Positions 27,862 to 36,604 of a DNA stretch of 64,000 bases are shown piece after piece. The notes beneath the pieces are model-generated. The model was not told the DNA's origin. It worked only from the letters and a program-made list of their open reading frames with translations, and ran no database searches. Numbering within the stretch: position 1 is the first letter of the stretch; each line of letters begins with the position of its first letter. The translations under genes were made by a program, and so were the position numbers. Source of the DNA: Hydrogenovibrio sp. JE_KL2 (lineage in GTDB: Bacteria > Pseudomonadota > Gammaproteobacteria > Thiomicrospirales > Thiomicrospiraceae); contig NZ_WBJR01000005.1 in NCBI RefSeq assembly GCF_009296185.1, positions 124,001-188,000 on the forward strand, written 5' to 3'.

Positions 27862-28629
27862 ATGACGTTGGCATGGATAGGTGCACTGTTTATTGGAGTG
27901 AGCTTGGGACTGTTGGGGTCAGGTGGTTCGATTTTGACGGTGCCTGTTTTGGTTTATCTGGTCGGGCAAGACCCGAAAGTGGCGATGGCTGGGTCACTGC
28001 TGATTGTCGGAATTATCAGTGTCGTATCGGTACTGGGCTATGCTCGCCACAGTCTGATTCAATGGCGTACAGTCATGTTGTTTGGTGTGCCGGGGATGCT
28101 GGGTGCGTTCATTGGTGCCTGGGCTGGGCATTTCGTTTCCAGCGTGTTCCAGATGTTGGTGTTTTCGGTGCTGCTGTTGGCCGCGTCTTACCTGATGTTC
28201 AAGCCGGTCAAAATGGAAGATGCCGATAAACCCCACTCTGAGCGTGCGCTTTACAAAATCGCCTCCGACGGGTTGTTGGTGGGGATGGTGACAGGGCTGG
28301 TCGGGGTCGGTGGTGGCTTTCTGATTATCCCGGCATTGGTGTTGCTGGGTGGTTTGCCGATGCGGTTGGCTGTGGGAACGAGCTTGGCGATTATTGCCTT
28401 GAACTCTTTTGTCGGTTTCGCCGAGCACTTACGCGTGTTGGATGCGCGTCATCTGGCATTGGATTGGCATGTGATTTTGGTATTTACCTTAATCGGTATT
28501 GCGGGAAGTTGGCTTGGAAAATTCGCCAGTCAGCGTATCGATCAGGCGAAGTTGAAAAAAATCTTTGCGGTATTTTTAGTGTTGATTGGCGCTTTTATTC
28601 TGTATAAAAACCTTCCCGGTCTTTTTTAA
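27862..28629 (+). CDS. TSUP (TauE/SafE) family membrane transporter
   Basis: A 255-residue inner-membrane protein with about eight spans in two related halves. Each half has a glycine-rich segment: LGLLGSGGSILTVPVLVY near residue 15-32 and GLVGVGGGFLIIPALVLL near 143-160. Family members export or import sulfite, sulfoacetate, thiosulfate or other anions. It sits 30 bases after trmA, so it may be co-transcribed. In this sulfur-oriented chromosome, a sulfur oxyanion is a reasonable but unproven substrate. Confidence 0.88.
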   Translation: MTLAWIGALFIGVSLGLLGSGGSILTVPVLVYLVGQDPKVAMAGSLLIVGIISVVSVLGYARHSLIQWRTVMLFGVPGMLGAFIGAWAGHFVSSVFQMLVFSVLLLAASYLMFKPVKMEDADKPHSERALYKIASDGLLVGMVTGLVGVGGGFLIIPALVLLGGLPMRLAVGTSLAIIALNSFVGFAEHLRVLDARHLALDWHVILVFTLIGIAGSWLGKFASQRIDQAKLKKIFAVFLVLIGAFILYKNLPGLF

Positions 28630-28649
28630 ATCTTTTTTAGAAATGTAGG

Positions 28650-28681
28650 CTTCGGTTAGAAAGTTAAGTTAGAAACCGAAG
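28650..28681. repeat. Inverted repeat between TSUP and outer-membrane genes
   Basis: CTTCGGTT (28650-28657) pairs with AACCGAAG (28674-28681), overlapping the last codons of the leftward outer-membrane gene. It is a possible weak terminator for the convergent genes; a canonical T run is lacking. Confidence 0.4.
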
Positions 28682-29316
28682 TCGAATTTCAAATCAATTG
28701 AATCTTTTTTCTCAAATCCATTAGGGGTAGAAGAAGTCGGTTGTTGATCCATGAGTGGCGAGTTGGATTGGTAACTGAAGCTCACCCCGAAGCTCTTCCA
28801 ATTTTGACGCGAATAACGAACCCCTACGCCAAATTGCAATTGGGTTTTGTTGACCCGATCACTTTCAATGTAGTTAGGGTTGAAAGAGGTCGCAGGGTTT
28901 TCATCATACCCTAGTCCGACCTTGGCGAATGGGCGGAAGCGCTCGCTTGACACATCAATGGAGTGCCCAAAGTTGGCAAATGCCGAATAAGACTTAGGGT
29001 TTAACAGCGTCTGTGTTGGGTCGTTGTGGGTTTTCAACGCTTTCATGTCCAGCTCTAAATCAAACCAGTTGTTCAGTTCGTAGTTGGAAAAGGTGGTGAT
29101 TTCTTGACGGGTTTGCTGCTGATAGAAGTAATTTGGCGAGTTGTCTGTGTCTTTTTTGTTTTGAACGGCTTTGGCCGGCGACGGAATCGAAAAATTTAAA
29201 CGATCCATATCGCTTGCCCAAACCGAAGTTGTGGCTACGCCAAGCGATAGCGTAATAAGCAATTTCGACAGTTTTGTCGAGCGTTTGCTTTGCTTGGAGT
29301 AAAGCGGTTCAGACAT
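28669..29316 (-). CDS. Predicted outer-membrane beta-barrel protein
   Basis: From the ATG at 29316 (215 residues) the protein has a signal peptide ending VWA-SD, then alternating amphipathic strands (FANFGHSIDV, FRPFAKVGLGY, TQLQFGVGVRYS, SFGVSFSYQS) and a C-terminal phenylalanine (DLKFDFGF), which is the usual assembly signal of outer-membrane proteins. The reading frame extends upstream to 29430 but that part does not look like protein. I do not recognise a named family. It is a single gene. Confidence 0.68.
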   Translation of the reverse strand: MSEPLYSKQSKRSTKLSKLLITLSLGVATTSVWASDMDRLNFSIPSPAKAVQNKKDTDNSPNYFYQQQTRQEITTFSNYELNNWFDLELDMKALKTHNDPTQTLLNPKSYSAFANFGHSIDVSSERFRPFAKVGLGYDENPATSFNPNYIESDRVNKTQLQFGVGVRYSRQNWKSFGVSFSYQSNSPLMDQQPTSSTPNGFEKKDSIDLKFDFGF

Positions 29317-29486
29317 TTCAGTGGTTCCAGAATAAGCCAGATTGGGGAGTTTTATTTTAGAATTCTTGCTTGAGAATTCAATGAAATGTTGATAATAAAC
29401 AACAGAAAATACAAACTGTTGCGAAATCACAACAAATTGAATGGCTTAGGGATAAATAACCTATTTTAAATGGGGTATTTATGGTC

Positions 29487-30497
29487 TTATTTTGTGGTGA
29501 ATGGGTAAAAACGGATGTCGCCGTTTTCGGCACCATCTTTCCCTACCCAGATGCCTGGACCCCAACCTGGCAGATTTTCAGTGGCAATGGCTTCTGGATT
29601 GCCATCGTTTTTCTGGTTGGGTAGCACCTGCTTTTGAGGCATTGGTGAGAGTTGAGTTTTACCGTCCCAATCATAAAGGCTAAAACGGTTCGGCACAGTG
29701 TTGACCGGGCCGGAGAGTAGCAAAAAACCGCGCTCTGTTGCCTGCATATCTCTAATGCCAAAACCACCAAGGTTCACCAATAATAGTTTCGACTTTTTCA
29801 CCTCAAACCGCTTGGTGCTTAATGTTAGCTTGAGAATCGGGGTTAAATTTCCGCGTAACACCGGCCCTCGAAAGCCGACGAACAGTTGGGTTTTTCCATG
29901 GTGTTGACGGACGGCGAGCCCTTCGATATCAATACCGTTTTCCTTACTGGGAATCGCTAAAAACGGTGAGAGAATCGGGTTGTTTTGGATTTCATTCAGC
30001 AAACTAATTTTGTCGATGTGCAGCGGTTTGAGTTGCTTGCTCAGCTCAACACGGAATAAAACCCTGCGATAGGGTTCATCAATCACGGGGGTGATACGTT
30101 CCATGTTCTTTTTAACACTTGAATTGGGTTTGAGTTTCTTGCGTTTCTTGGAGTGAGAGCCAAGGACATAGAGATAGGGCTTTTGCCAAGCCATGGCTTC
30201 CAGATCAAACTCCTTGATGGCTTGTTGGGTTTGATTAAGGTCGATAACGCCGCTACTGTCAGCAACATAGCCGTTAGCGGACTTGGGAAGAATTTGTATT
30301 TGTGTTCCTTCATCGGTGGCGAGCGCCAGAAACTGATCGGTTTTGACCATGCCGCTGATATTGACGGCATTGATGCCAAGTTTGCCGATAATCGACAAGG
30401 CAGGATATTGCGAAGCCGCTTGCGCTTGAACTGTCAATGCCAGCAGAGCGACGAGCAGGAGTATTGCGCGAAAGATGAATCTAATAGGGTTGAACAT
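29487..30497 (-). CDS. DUF3616 family exported protein, carries repeat R
   Basis: A 336-residue protein with a signal peptide ending QAQA-AS, starting at 30497 where an AGGAAG site lies 8 bases upstream. The DUF3616 signature is visible: FDLEAMAW, NGIDIEGLAVR, LFVGFRGPVLRGN and NLGGFGIRDM, arranged like a beta-propeller. Function unknown; family members are often periplasmic. Repeat R copy 5 encodes residues 307-313 (ENLPGWG) near the C-terminus, the same peptide reading as in fmt. The segment lies between two otherwise plausible propeller strands. Confidence 0.82.
   Translation of the reverse strand: MFNPIRFIFRAILLLVALLALTVQAQAASQYPALSIIGKLGINAVNISGMVKTDQFLALATDEGTQIQILPKSANGYVADSSGVIDLNQTQQAIKEFDLEAMAWQKPYLYVLGSHSKKRKKLKPNSSVKKNMERITPVIDEPYRRVLFRVELSKQLKPLHIDKISLLNEIQNNPILSPFLAIPSKENGIDIEGLAVRQHHGKTQLFVGFRGPVLRGNLTPILKLTLSTKRFEVKKSKLLLVNLGGFGIRDMQATERGFLLLSGPVNTVPNRFSLYDWDGKTQLSPMPQKQVLPNQKNDGNPEAIATENLPGWGPGIWVGKDGAENGDIRFYPFTTK
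29560..29578 (-). repeat. Dispersed repeat R, copy 5 (inside DUF3616 gene)
   Basis: Exact 19-base copy in the coding strand of the DUF3616 gene, read as NLPGWG. It is preceded by CTG and followed by T. Confidence 0.95.
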
Positions 30498-30625
30498 GAC
30501 AAACTTCCTGAAAAAGCTTACAACCAGATGGGGTTTTTGTATTATAAGCATAATAACAGAGAAGCCGAATTCGTCATTGAAAATCTGCCGTTCGTTTTTT
30601 GTAAGACTTTGGAATTGCGCTAGAC

Positions 30626-31288
30626 ATGAAAATATTATCCGTAAACATTGGGCAAGTACGTCCTTATCCTTGGCGTAACGGAACGGAATCCGCTATTTTA
30701 AAAAGCCCTGTTGATGGCAATGGTGTTGCTGTCCACTCTCTAGGACTGGAAGGGGATGAGCAGGCAGACTTGAAAGCGCATGGCGGGGCAGACAAGGCTG
30801 TGCTTTGCATTCCTCAGAGTAATTATGCGTTGTTTGAGGTTCATCAGGGATTTGGGTTTTTGGGCGAAAACTTAACGCTGTCCGATGTGGATGAAACTCA
30901 AATTCAGCTTGGTGACCAGCTTCAAGCAGGGGATGTGGTATTGGAAGTCTCACAACCTCGCTCGCCGTGTTGGAAGCTGAATGAAATTACTCAGGACCCG
31001 CAGTTTTTAAAACGTTATTCCGATAGCGGTCGGGTAGGGTTTTATTGCCGGGTGTTGGAGCCAGGAACTTTGGAGCGAAACGAACAGGTATCGTTACGTC
31101 ACTTGGACGCTGACAGTGAGCATCCGGCGATTTCGATTCAGTCATTGTTTTTAGCAAAACATCGTGTACAAACGCGCAAGGCACAAAGTGGTGATTTGGC
31201 GTTGTTGGCACTTGCCGTGCAGCACCCGGCGTTGTCGAGTGCTTGGCGGCAAGAGTTGACGAAACTGCTGGAAAGACAGCCGTCTTAA
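30626..31288 (+). CDS. MOSC domain protein (YiiM-like)
   Basis: A 220-residue cytoplasmic protein with a MOSC domain, the fold used by molybdenum-cofactor sulfurases and by YiiM, which reduces N-hydroxylated bases. Features are GLEGDEQADLKAHGGADKAVLCIP (about 40-63), FLGENL and the conserved cysteine in QPRSPCWKL near residue 115. YiiM proteins act with molybdenum cofactor on toxic N-hydroxyl compounds; this assignment rests on overall resemblance. Single gene. Confidence 0.86.
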   Translation: MKILSVNIGQVRPYPWRNGTESAILKSPVDGNGVAVHSLGLEGDEQADLKAHGGADKAVLCIPQSNYALFEVHQGFGFLGENLTLSDVDETQIQLGDQLQAGDVVLEVSQPRSPCWKLNEITQDPQFLKRYSDSGRVGFYCRVLEPGTLERNEQVSLRHLDADSEHPAISIQSLFLAKHRVQTRKAQSGDLALLALAVQHPALSSAWRQELTKLLERQPS

Positions 31289-31304
31289 ACAGACTCTACG
31301 AGGA

Positions 31305-31811
31305 TTATTTACCTGAATCGATAAATTTCAGGTAAGTGTCCATGATGTGTAGCTGTTGACCTGTTTGCCCGGTGAACCCGAGCATTTCCGCTTTGTTTAG
31401 AATTTTTCCAAATAGCACTTCTTCTTCATGCTGTTCGGCGATAAACCACTCGATAAAGTTAAAAGTGGTGTAGTCCTGCAGTTCGAAAGCCGTTTTTGCA
31501 ATATGGTTAATCATTGCTGTGACTTTCACTTCATGCTGGTAGGCGGCATTGATGGCATCCATCAAATTTGCGTAGTTGTTTGGCGGAGCATCGATTTGTT
31601 CGATGGTGACTGACAGATTGCATTCGCACATATAGTCAAAAATTTTATCCATGTGCGTGCGTTCTTCCAAACTATGTCCTCGGAAGAATTTGGCGGAACC
31701 TTCCAATCCGGCATCTTCCGCCCAGGCACTTAATTGTAGATAAACGTTGGAGGCATAAAACTCCGCGTTGACCTGCTTGTTCAATAACTTAGCTATTTCC
31801 GGTTTAAGCAT
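31305..31811 (-). CDS. ftnA: Ferritin
   Basis: Iron-storage protein of 168 residues. The start at 31811 has an ideal AAGGAGAAGAAC leader; the frame upstream is not used. Ferroxidase ligands appear as Glu17-like NAEFYAS, SLEERTHMDKIF and EQHEEEVLFGKIL, as in bacterial FtnA. Its place beside haem-uptake genes and hutZ suggests it stores the iron they release. A 9-bp inverted repeat (TTACCTGAA / TTCAGGTAA) overlaps its final codons, with no T run. Confidence 0.94.
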   Translation of the reverse strand: MLKPEIAKLLNKQVNAEFYASNVYLQLSAWAEDAGLEGSAKFFRGHSLEERTHMDKIFDYMCECNLSVTIEQIDAPPNNYANLMDAINAAYQHEVKVTAMINHIAKTAFELQDYTTFNFIEWFIAEQHEEEVLFGKILNKAEMLGFTGQTGQQLHIMDTYLKFIDSGK

Positions 31812-31884
31812 GTTCTTCTCCTTTTGGCTTGTTTTGTCTCCTAGAGACATGAAAAACAAGACAGTTTCACTGCCGTTGCAAGGT

Positions 31885-32412
31885 TTAAGCGAGTTTTTTA
31901 CCGTGACCACGATCTCTAAGATGCGTTACTTCATCTAGGTCGTCACCAGTAAGTGTGTAGGCTTGTGCAAATCCACGAACATAGTTGATGGATTCAGGGG
32001 TGAGTTCAAACAGATGGAAATCTTCCAAAGGTTTGAGCATTTGAATGATTTCTCCGAATTTACCTTCCATCTTATTCAAGATATCTGTCCATTGCTCGGA
32101 GTCTCTATCAACCGTCGCAGCGTTCACTCTTATGGTGGCGCGTTGTCTGGCAAATAGGTGGTCTGCTTTTTCTTCCGGCTCGATAAACAGCACACTCGCT
32201 CTTGGGTTTTCCAAGAGATTGAAGGTGTGGCTCGCCAATTCGGAAATATAAATGTAGAAACGTTGGTTTTCTTGAAGGACAGGAGCATAACTGCTGTCCG
32301 GCTCGCCATTTTTGTTGAGCGTCGCCAGCACGGCGGATTGGAAACCATCAATGAATGTCATGCATTCTTTATAGATGGACTGAAGGGGTTTTCTTTCAGA
32401 GTTTGCAGTCAT
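31885..32412 (-). CDS. hutZ: HugZ/HutZ family haem-utilisation protein
   Basis: A 175-residue split-barrel flavin-reductase-fold protein of the HugZ/HutZ family, which degrades haem to release iron. Typical segments are FQSAVLATLNKNGEPDSSYAP near the N-terminus, FARQRATI, and a C-terminal THLRDRGHGK containing the histidine that binds haem in HutZ. The AAAGGAAAC site precedes the ATG at 32412. It is transcribed divergently from the TonB receptor, sharing the Fur-controlled region, and ferritin follows 74 bases downstream. Together with HmuS the window encodes two potential haem-degrading proteins. Confidence 0.9.
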   Translation of the reverse strand: MTANSERKPLQSIYKECMTFIDGFQSAVLATLNKNGEPDSSYAPVLQENQRFYIYISELASHTFNLLENPRASVLFIEPEEKADHLFARQRATIRVNAATVDRDSEQWTDILNKMEGKFGEIIQMLKPLEDFHLFELTPESINYVRGFAQAYTLTGDDLDEVTHLRDRGHGKKLA

Positions 32413-32497
32413 GTAGTTGTTTCCTTTATGGGTTTCATTGTAGTCAACAATCGTTGATTGTCTAGGTTAAAAAAATGCCAATTTCCTTAAAAGACCC

Positions 32498-32526
32498 TTG
32501 ACATAAATCATTTGTTGTAAATAATA
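32498..32526 (+). promoter_or_regulatory. Promoter of the haem receptor
   Basis: TTGACA (32498-32503) followed after 17 bases by ATAATA (32521-32526) or, shifted by one, AATAAT. The -10 box abuts the Fur box. Confidence 0.65.
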
Positions 32527-32528
32527 GC

Positions 32529-32547
32529 ACCAATGATAATCATTATC
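32529..32547. promoter_or_regulatory. Fur box between hutZ and the haem receptor
   Basis: ACCAATGATAATCATTATC matches the 19-base E. coli Fur consensus GATAATGATAATCATTATC at 16 positions. It covers the expected transcription start of the receptor, so iron-loaded Fur should repress it; the divergent hutZ could be co-regulated. Confidence 0.9.
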
Positions 32548-32603
32548 AATTAAATTAGAGTTATCAAATTTACACACACAAAAACACACAGGAAACTTCT
32601 CTT

Positions 32604-34580
32604 ATGAACACGACCATGAAAAGAAATGGCATGAAGCTACTCCCCTTTTTAATCGGTAGCCTATATGGATTGAATAGTATGAATGCCTATGCAGATGAGG
32701 CAAAAGAGACTCAGAAGGTATCGAATAAACTCGAAGAGATTCAGGTGGTGACCGGGACAAAAACGCCCGTGCCTTTGGCACAAACCCCAGTGAGAACATT
32801 GGTGGTGTCAAAGCAGGAGATTGAAGCCAAGCATGCACAAAATTTGGCGGATGTTTTGAAAGATGTCCCCGGCTTGCGCTTAACCTCGCCTATAGGAAAC
32901 TATACAGGCGGTAAGGGGGTTCAAATGCAGGGGTTCGATTCTGATAGAGTCTTGATTCTGATTGATGGCAGTCCTGTAACGCCAAGTTCTGGAACGACAG
33001 TTGATTTGACGCAAATTGCCGTGGGCGATATCGAACGTGTCGAAGTGGTGAAGGGGGCGACGTCAGCCTTATATGGTACGTCTGCCATGGGCGGTGTAAT
33101 CAACGTCATCACCAAAAACCCGACCCATAAATTTAAAGCAAAAGTGGATGTTTCCGGTGGGAACTGGGGCAATGAAAGTAAGCCGGATAACCCTGTGGCC
33201 CATAAGAATGCGAATATTGAATTATCGACCAAACAGGGAAAATGGTCAGGTCAGGTGATTGCTGACTTGAACCAATCTTCCAGTTTTAGACCGGATGCCT
33301 CCAGTCCGATTACCTATGGCTATGACGGACACAAAAACAACTTTTCCGGTAAGTACACCTATGACTTCGACAGTGGGTTGAAACTCTCCTTGATGCCGAG
33401 GTTTTATGATGAAGATGCAAAAAATGTGCAAAAGTCGATGGGAAAATACTATACCTATCACTCACTGACGGATACCAAGACCCTGAACTCGATTTTGGAA
33501 CAGCCTATGAAGGATGGCAAGGGGTGGAAACTACAGGGAATGTGGGAGGACTTTCACAATGACTCAACGACAACCGTAAAACGTGAAACGAAAACGAACC
33601 ATGGTGAGCTAGGCTTTCAATATGACTGGGAAATCCATTCAAGTCATTTGCTGACCATGGGGTTGAAGGCGAATTATGAAAAAATGGACAGAAACAATCT
33701 GACCAAGAAAACCAAGGAAGTCGATAACAAGTCCAAAGACTCCCAAGAGGTTTTTGCTCAGGACAGTTGGTTTGTGACTCCGAACTTTGAAGTGATTCCC
33801 GGGGTGCGTGCAGAAAAAGACTCTAAGTTTGGCGACCATGTTTCGCCTTCTATCAACACGCTTTACAGTAGAACGGATTGGCTGCCGGGAAGATTGAACT
33901 TCCGGGCGAGTGTCGGTAACGGCTATAGAACGCCAAGCCTTAAAGAGCTTTACTATTATTTTGACCAGACTTTCTATAAAGTCATTGGTAATGAAGACCT
34001 GAAACCGGAAAGTTCCACTAACTATCAGTTGGGAGCGGAGTGGATTTTCCCTCAGGATGGTAGTCTTGAAGTCAATTTATATCATAATGATATTGATAAT
34101 TTGATTGATACCGTTCAGGTCGGTTCATCGACAACCTATCAATATAAAAATATCGAACGTACCAGAACGCAAGGGGTTGAAACTGTATTCCGCAAACATC
34201 TGACGTCTGCGGTGAATGTCAATTTGAGCTATACCTATTTGGATGCGGTTGATTTGAGAACCCACAAGAAGCTGACAGATCGTCCAGAACATCAAGCCAA
34301 AATGGGCGTGGATGTTAACCTGATGAAAAACACCGTGTTCTCGACGCAAATGAATTATCAGTCGGATCACTATAACAACAGTAGCAATACCACAAAAAGC
34401 CCGGGCTATGCGACTTGGGATTTCCGTCTGAATCATGAGGTGAACCGAGACTGGTCGGTTTACGCAGGAGTGAACAATGCGTTTGACGAGCAACGTACCT
34501 TTAGCGATACCAATGACTTTAGACCGGAAGAAGGGCGCTATGTTTATGTCGGTGCCAAGTGGCAATTAGTGAATCCATAA
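32604..34580 (+). CDS. TonB-dependent outer-membrane haem receptor
   Basis: A 658-residue receptor. The signal peptide ends AYA-DE (about residue 31); a TonB box-like EEIQVVTGT follows, then the plug domain (about 55-160: VLKDVPGLRL, VLILIDGSPV, IERVEVVKGATSALYGTSAMGGVINVIT) and a 22-strand barrel with FRASVGNGYRTPSLKELY and NLKPESSTNYQLGAE-type segments. It ends in WQLVNP rather than phenylalanine. Haem specificity is inferred from the downstream hmuSTUV genes, since the FRAP/NPNL haem-receptor motif is not clear here. Fur box and promoter upstream. Confidence 0.9.
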   Translation: MNTTMKRNGMKLLPFLIGSLYGLNSMNAYADEAKETQKVSNKLEEIQVVTGTKTPVPLAQTPVRTLVVSKQEIEAKHAQNLADVLKDVPGLRLTSPIGNYTGGKGVQMQGFDSDRVLILIDGSPVTPSSGTTVDLTQIAVGDIERVEVVKGATSALYGTSAMGGVINVITKNPTHKFKAKVDVSGGNWGNESKPDNPVAHKNANIELSTKQGKWSGQVIADLNQSSSFRPDASSPITYGYDGHKNNFSGKYTYDFDSGLKLSLMPRFYDEDAKNVQKSMGKYYTYHSLTDTKTLNSILEQPMKDGKGWKLQGMWEDFHNDSTTTVKRETKTNHGELGFQYDWEIHSSHLLTMGLKANYEKMDRNNLTKKTKEVDNKSKDSQEVFAQDSWFVTPNFEVIPGVRAEKDSKFGDHVSPSINTLYSRTDWLPGRLNFRASVGNGYRTPSLKELYYYFDQTFYKVIGNEDLKPESSTNYQLGAEWIFPQDGSLEVNLYHNDIDNLIDTVQVGSSTTYQYKNIERTRTQGVETVFRKHLTSAVNVNLSYTYLDAVDLRTHKKLTDRPEHQAKMGVDVNLMKNTVFSTQMNYQSDHYNNSSNTTKSPGYATWDFRLNHEVNRDWSVYAGVNNAFDEQRTFSDTNDFRPEEGRYVYVGAKWQLVNP

Positions 34581-34585
34581 ACCCT

Positions 34586-34607
34586 CTGCACAAGTCCGCT
34601 TGTGCAG
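34586..34607 (+). repeat. Stem-loop between haem receptor and hmuS
   Basis: A perfect 9-bp stem CTGCACAAG / CTTGTGCAG with a TCCG loop, 6 bases after the receptor stop. No T run follows, so it may protect or partly terminate the receptor message and lower hmuSTUV expression relative to the receptor. Confidence 0.65.
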
Positions 34608-34673
34608 CAAAGATAAAGAAAACACGTTAACACACAAGAGAAAACGCCAATCCACATTAACAGGGAGTAAAGA

Positions 34674-35714
34674 ATGGATCGAGAAACGTTAAAACAGAAA
34701 AAGCTCGAACTTGCTCAGTCTGAAAGACCGCCTCGCGCTCGAGAAGCAGCAAAAACCCTCGGTATTTCCGAGGCTGAATATGTTGCTCTGGATTGCGGCG
34801 AAGGCGTACAGGCGCTCAATATGACGCGCATTACCGAAATCTTGCTTGGGGTGCCGTTGATTGGCGAAGTCATGGCATTAACAAGAAATGATGCCGCTGT
34901 TATGGAGCATCACGGTAAATATACAGGTGCGGCAATGCGCAAAGGGTTGTTGGTCTTTTCGTCGCCCGACTCTTTGATTGACCTCCGGTTACGAATCAAT
35001 GCTTGGCAGTTCGGCTTTGCAGTCGATGAAAACGGCAGGCACAGTTTGCAGTTCTTCGACCAATATGGCCGTGCCGCACACAAAATCTACATGACGGAAT
35101 ACAGTGATTTTGAAGCCTATTTGGGGTTGATTGCCGAGTTTGAGGCACCGGATTGCTTTGACGAAATCAAACGCCTCAAAATGCCTGCCGAAACAGCAAC
35201 GCCCCTTCCCGAAGTGGATGTTCAGGCGTTGAGAAAGGATTGGCGTTCCATTGAAGATTCGCATCATGTCAACGCACTGTTAAAGGCCTATGGGTTAACA
35301 CGTCCGCAAGTCTATGAACGATTGGGAGATGATGCCAAACAACTTGATAAAGACGGGTTGAAGACCCTGCTTGAAACGGCTTCCGAGCAGCAATGGCGAC
35401 TGAATATGTTTGCGCCAAATGGCGTGGCGACACAGATACACAGTGGCCCCGTCTCTAAAATTGTTGAAATGGGACCTTGGTTGAATGTGCTGGATCCCAA
35501 GTTTAACCTTCATCTGAATGCGACTTTGGTGACGCAAGTTTGGTCGGTGAGCAAGTATCTCGATGGGCGAGTCAATTCTCGTTCCGTGCAGTTATTTGAT
35601 GCCAACCAGCAAAGTGTGATGATGGTGTATTTCGCCCCTGAAATGGCGAACACACTACAAGAAGCCTCCTGGAATGCATTTCTAGATAAGTGGGAGGCCG
35701 AGTCATGCAAGTAA
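34674..35714 (+). CDS. hmuS: Haemin-degrading factor HmuS/HemS/ChuS
   Basis: A 346-residue cytoplasmic haem chaperone or oxygenase-like protein made of two related halves. The N-terminal part shows PPRAREAAKTLGISEAEYVAL and the first-half LTRNDAAVMEHHGKY; the second half repeats the pattern with DSHHVNALLKAYGL and IHSGPVSKIVEMGPWLNVLDPKFNLHL. It receives haem imported by HmuTUV. GGGAG site upstream. Its end overlaps the hmuT start region. Confidence 0.94.
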   Translation: MDRETLKQKKLELAQSERPPRAREAAKTLGISEAEYVALDCGEGVQALNMTRITEILLGVPLIGEVMALTRNDAAVMEHHGKYTGAAMRKGLLVFSSPDSLIDLRLRINAWQFGFAVDENGRHSLQFFDQYGRAAHKIYMTEYSDFEAYLGLIAEFEAPDCFDEIKRLKMPAETATPLPEVDVQALRKDWRSIEDSHHVNALLKAYGLTRPQVYERLGDDAKQLDKDGLKTLLETASEQQWRLNMFAPNGVATQIHSGPVSKIVEMGPWLNVLDPKFNLHLNATLVTQVWSVSKYLDGRVNSRSVQLFDANQQSVMMVYFAPEMANTLQEASWNAFLDKWEAESCK

Positions 35715-36604
35715 TGTCGATGAAAAACATTCTGAAAACGGGGGTCGTGACCTTTCTATTGATGTTTTTAATCTTGGTCTCTAATCATGCTATGGCGAAC
35801 TCAAACAGGGTGGTTGCTATCGATGGGTCGATTACCGAGATTATTTATGCCTTGGGCAAAGAGCAGAGTTTGGTAGGAAGGGATGTCACCAGCTTGTATC
35901 CAAAAGATGCTGAAAAACTCCCTAGTGTGGGCTATATGCGTAGCCTGTCGGCAGAAGGAATTTTGTCTTTGAAACCGACACTGGTACTTGCAACATCGGA
36001 TGCCAAGCCGCAAAGTGTGTTGAAGCGTCTTAAAGATGCGGGGGTGCATATTCAAATCGTACCGAATGCCTACTCCATTGAAGGTGTTAAGCAGAAAATT
36101 CTGACCGTGGCGCGAGCATTGAATGATGAACCGGCAGGTGAAAAACTGGCAAATCAGTTTCAGCAGAAGGCCGATAGCGCCATTGCGTTAGCTAAAGAAC
36201 GTGCCGCCCAACAAGGTGAACGCAAGGCATTGTTCTTATTGAATGCGCGAGGCAATCAACTCTTGGTCGCGGGTACCCAAACCCGTGCGGATGAGATTTT
36301 GCGGTTGGCAGCCATCCAAAATCCGGCGGCAAAAGACATGCAGGGCTACAAGCCTCTCACGGCGGAAGGTGCAATTCAGTATAATCCCAACTATATCATT
36401 GCTCTGCAAACCCAAATGACGGAGCAGCGCTTGGAATCGATGTTGGAGCAACCGGCGTTGAAAATGACTTCAGCAGCCAAAGAAAAGCATTTCATGGTGT
36501 TGGGTGGCGATGACCTGAGTTTTGGCCCACGTTTACCTGAAGTGATTCGCAAGCTTTCCGATAAGGTTTACGGGCAAACAGAGACGAATAGGACAGAAGA
36601 TTGA
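35705..36604 (+). CDS. hmuT: Haem ABC transporter, periplasmic binding protein
   Basis: A 299-residue class III binding protein. I chose the ATG at 35705, with GGGAGG 8 bases upstream, over GTG 35690 and over 35714, which overlaps the hmuS stop as TAATG. A signal peptide ends near HAMA-NS. The mature protein has VVAIDGSITEIIYALG, SVGYMRSLSAEGILSLKP, whose Tyr is at the haem-ligand position of HmuT/ShuT proteins, and a C-terminal DDLSFGPRLPEVI. It delivers haem to HmuU. Confidence 0.93.
   Translation: MQVMSMKNILKTGVVTFLLMFLILVSNHAMANSNRVVAIDGSITEIIYALGKEQSLVGRDVTSLYPKDAEKLPSVGYMRSLSAEGILSLKPTLVLATSDAKPQSVLKRLKDAGVHIQIVPNAYSIEGVKQKILTVARALNDEPAGEKLANQFQQKADSAIALAKERAAQQGERKALFLLNARGNQLLVAGTQTRADEILRLAAIQNPAAKDMQGYKPLTAEGAIQYNPNYIIALQTQMTEQRLESMLEQPALKMTSAAKEKHFMVLGGDDLSFGPRLPEVIRKLSDKVYGQTETNRTED

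Noticed and set aside
31309-31330. Inverted repeat TTACCTGAA / TTCAGGTAA at the ferritin end
   Set aside because: It overlaps coding sequence and has no T run; it may be chance.
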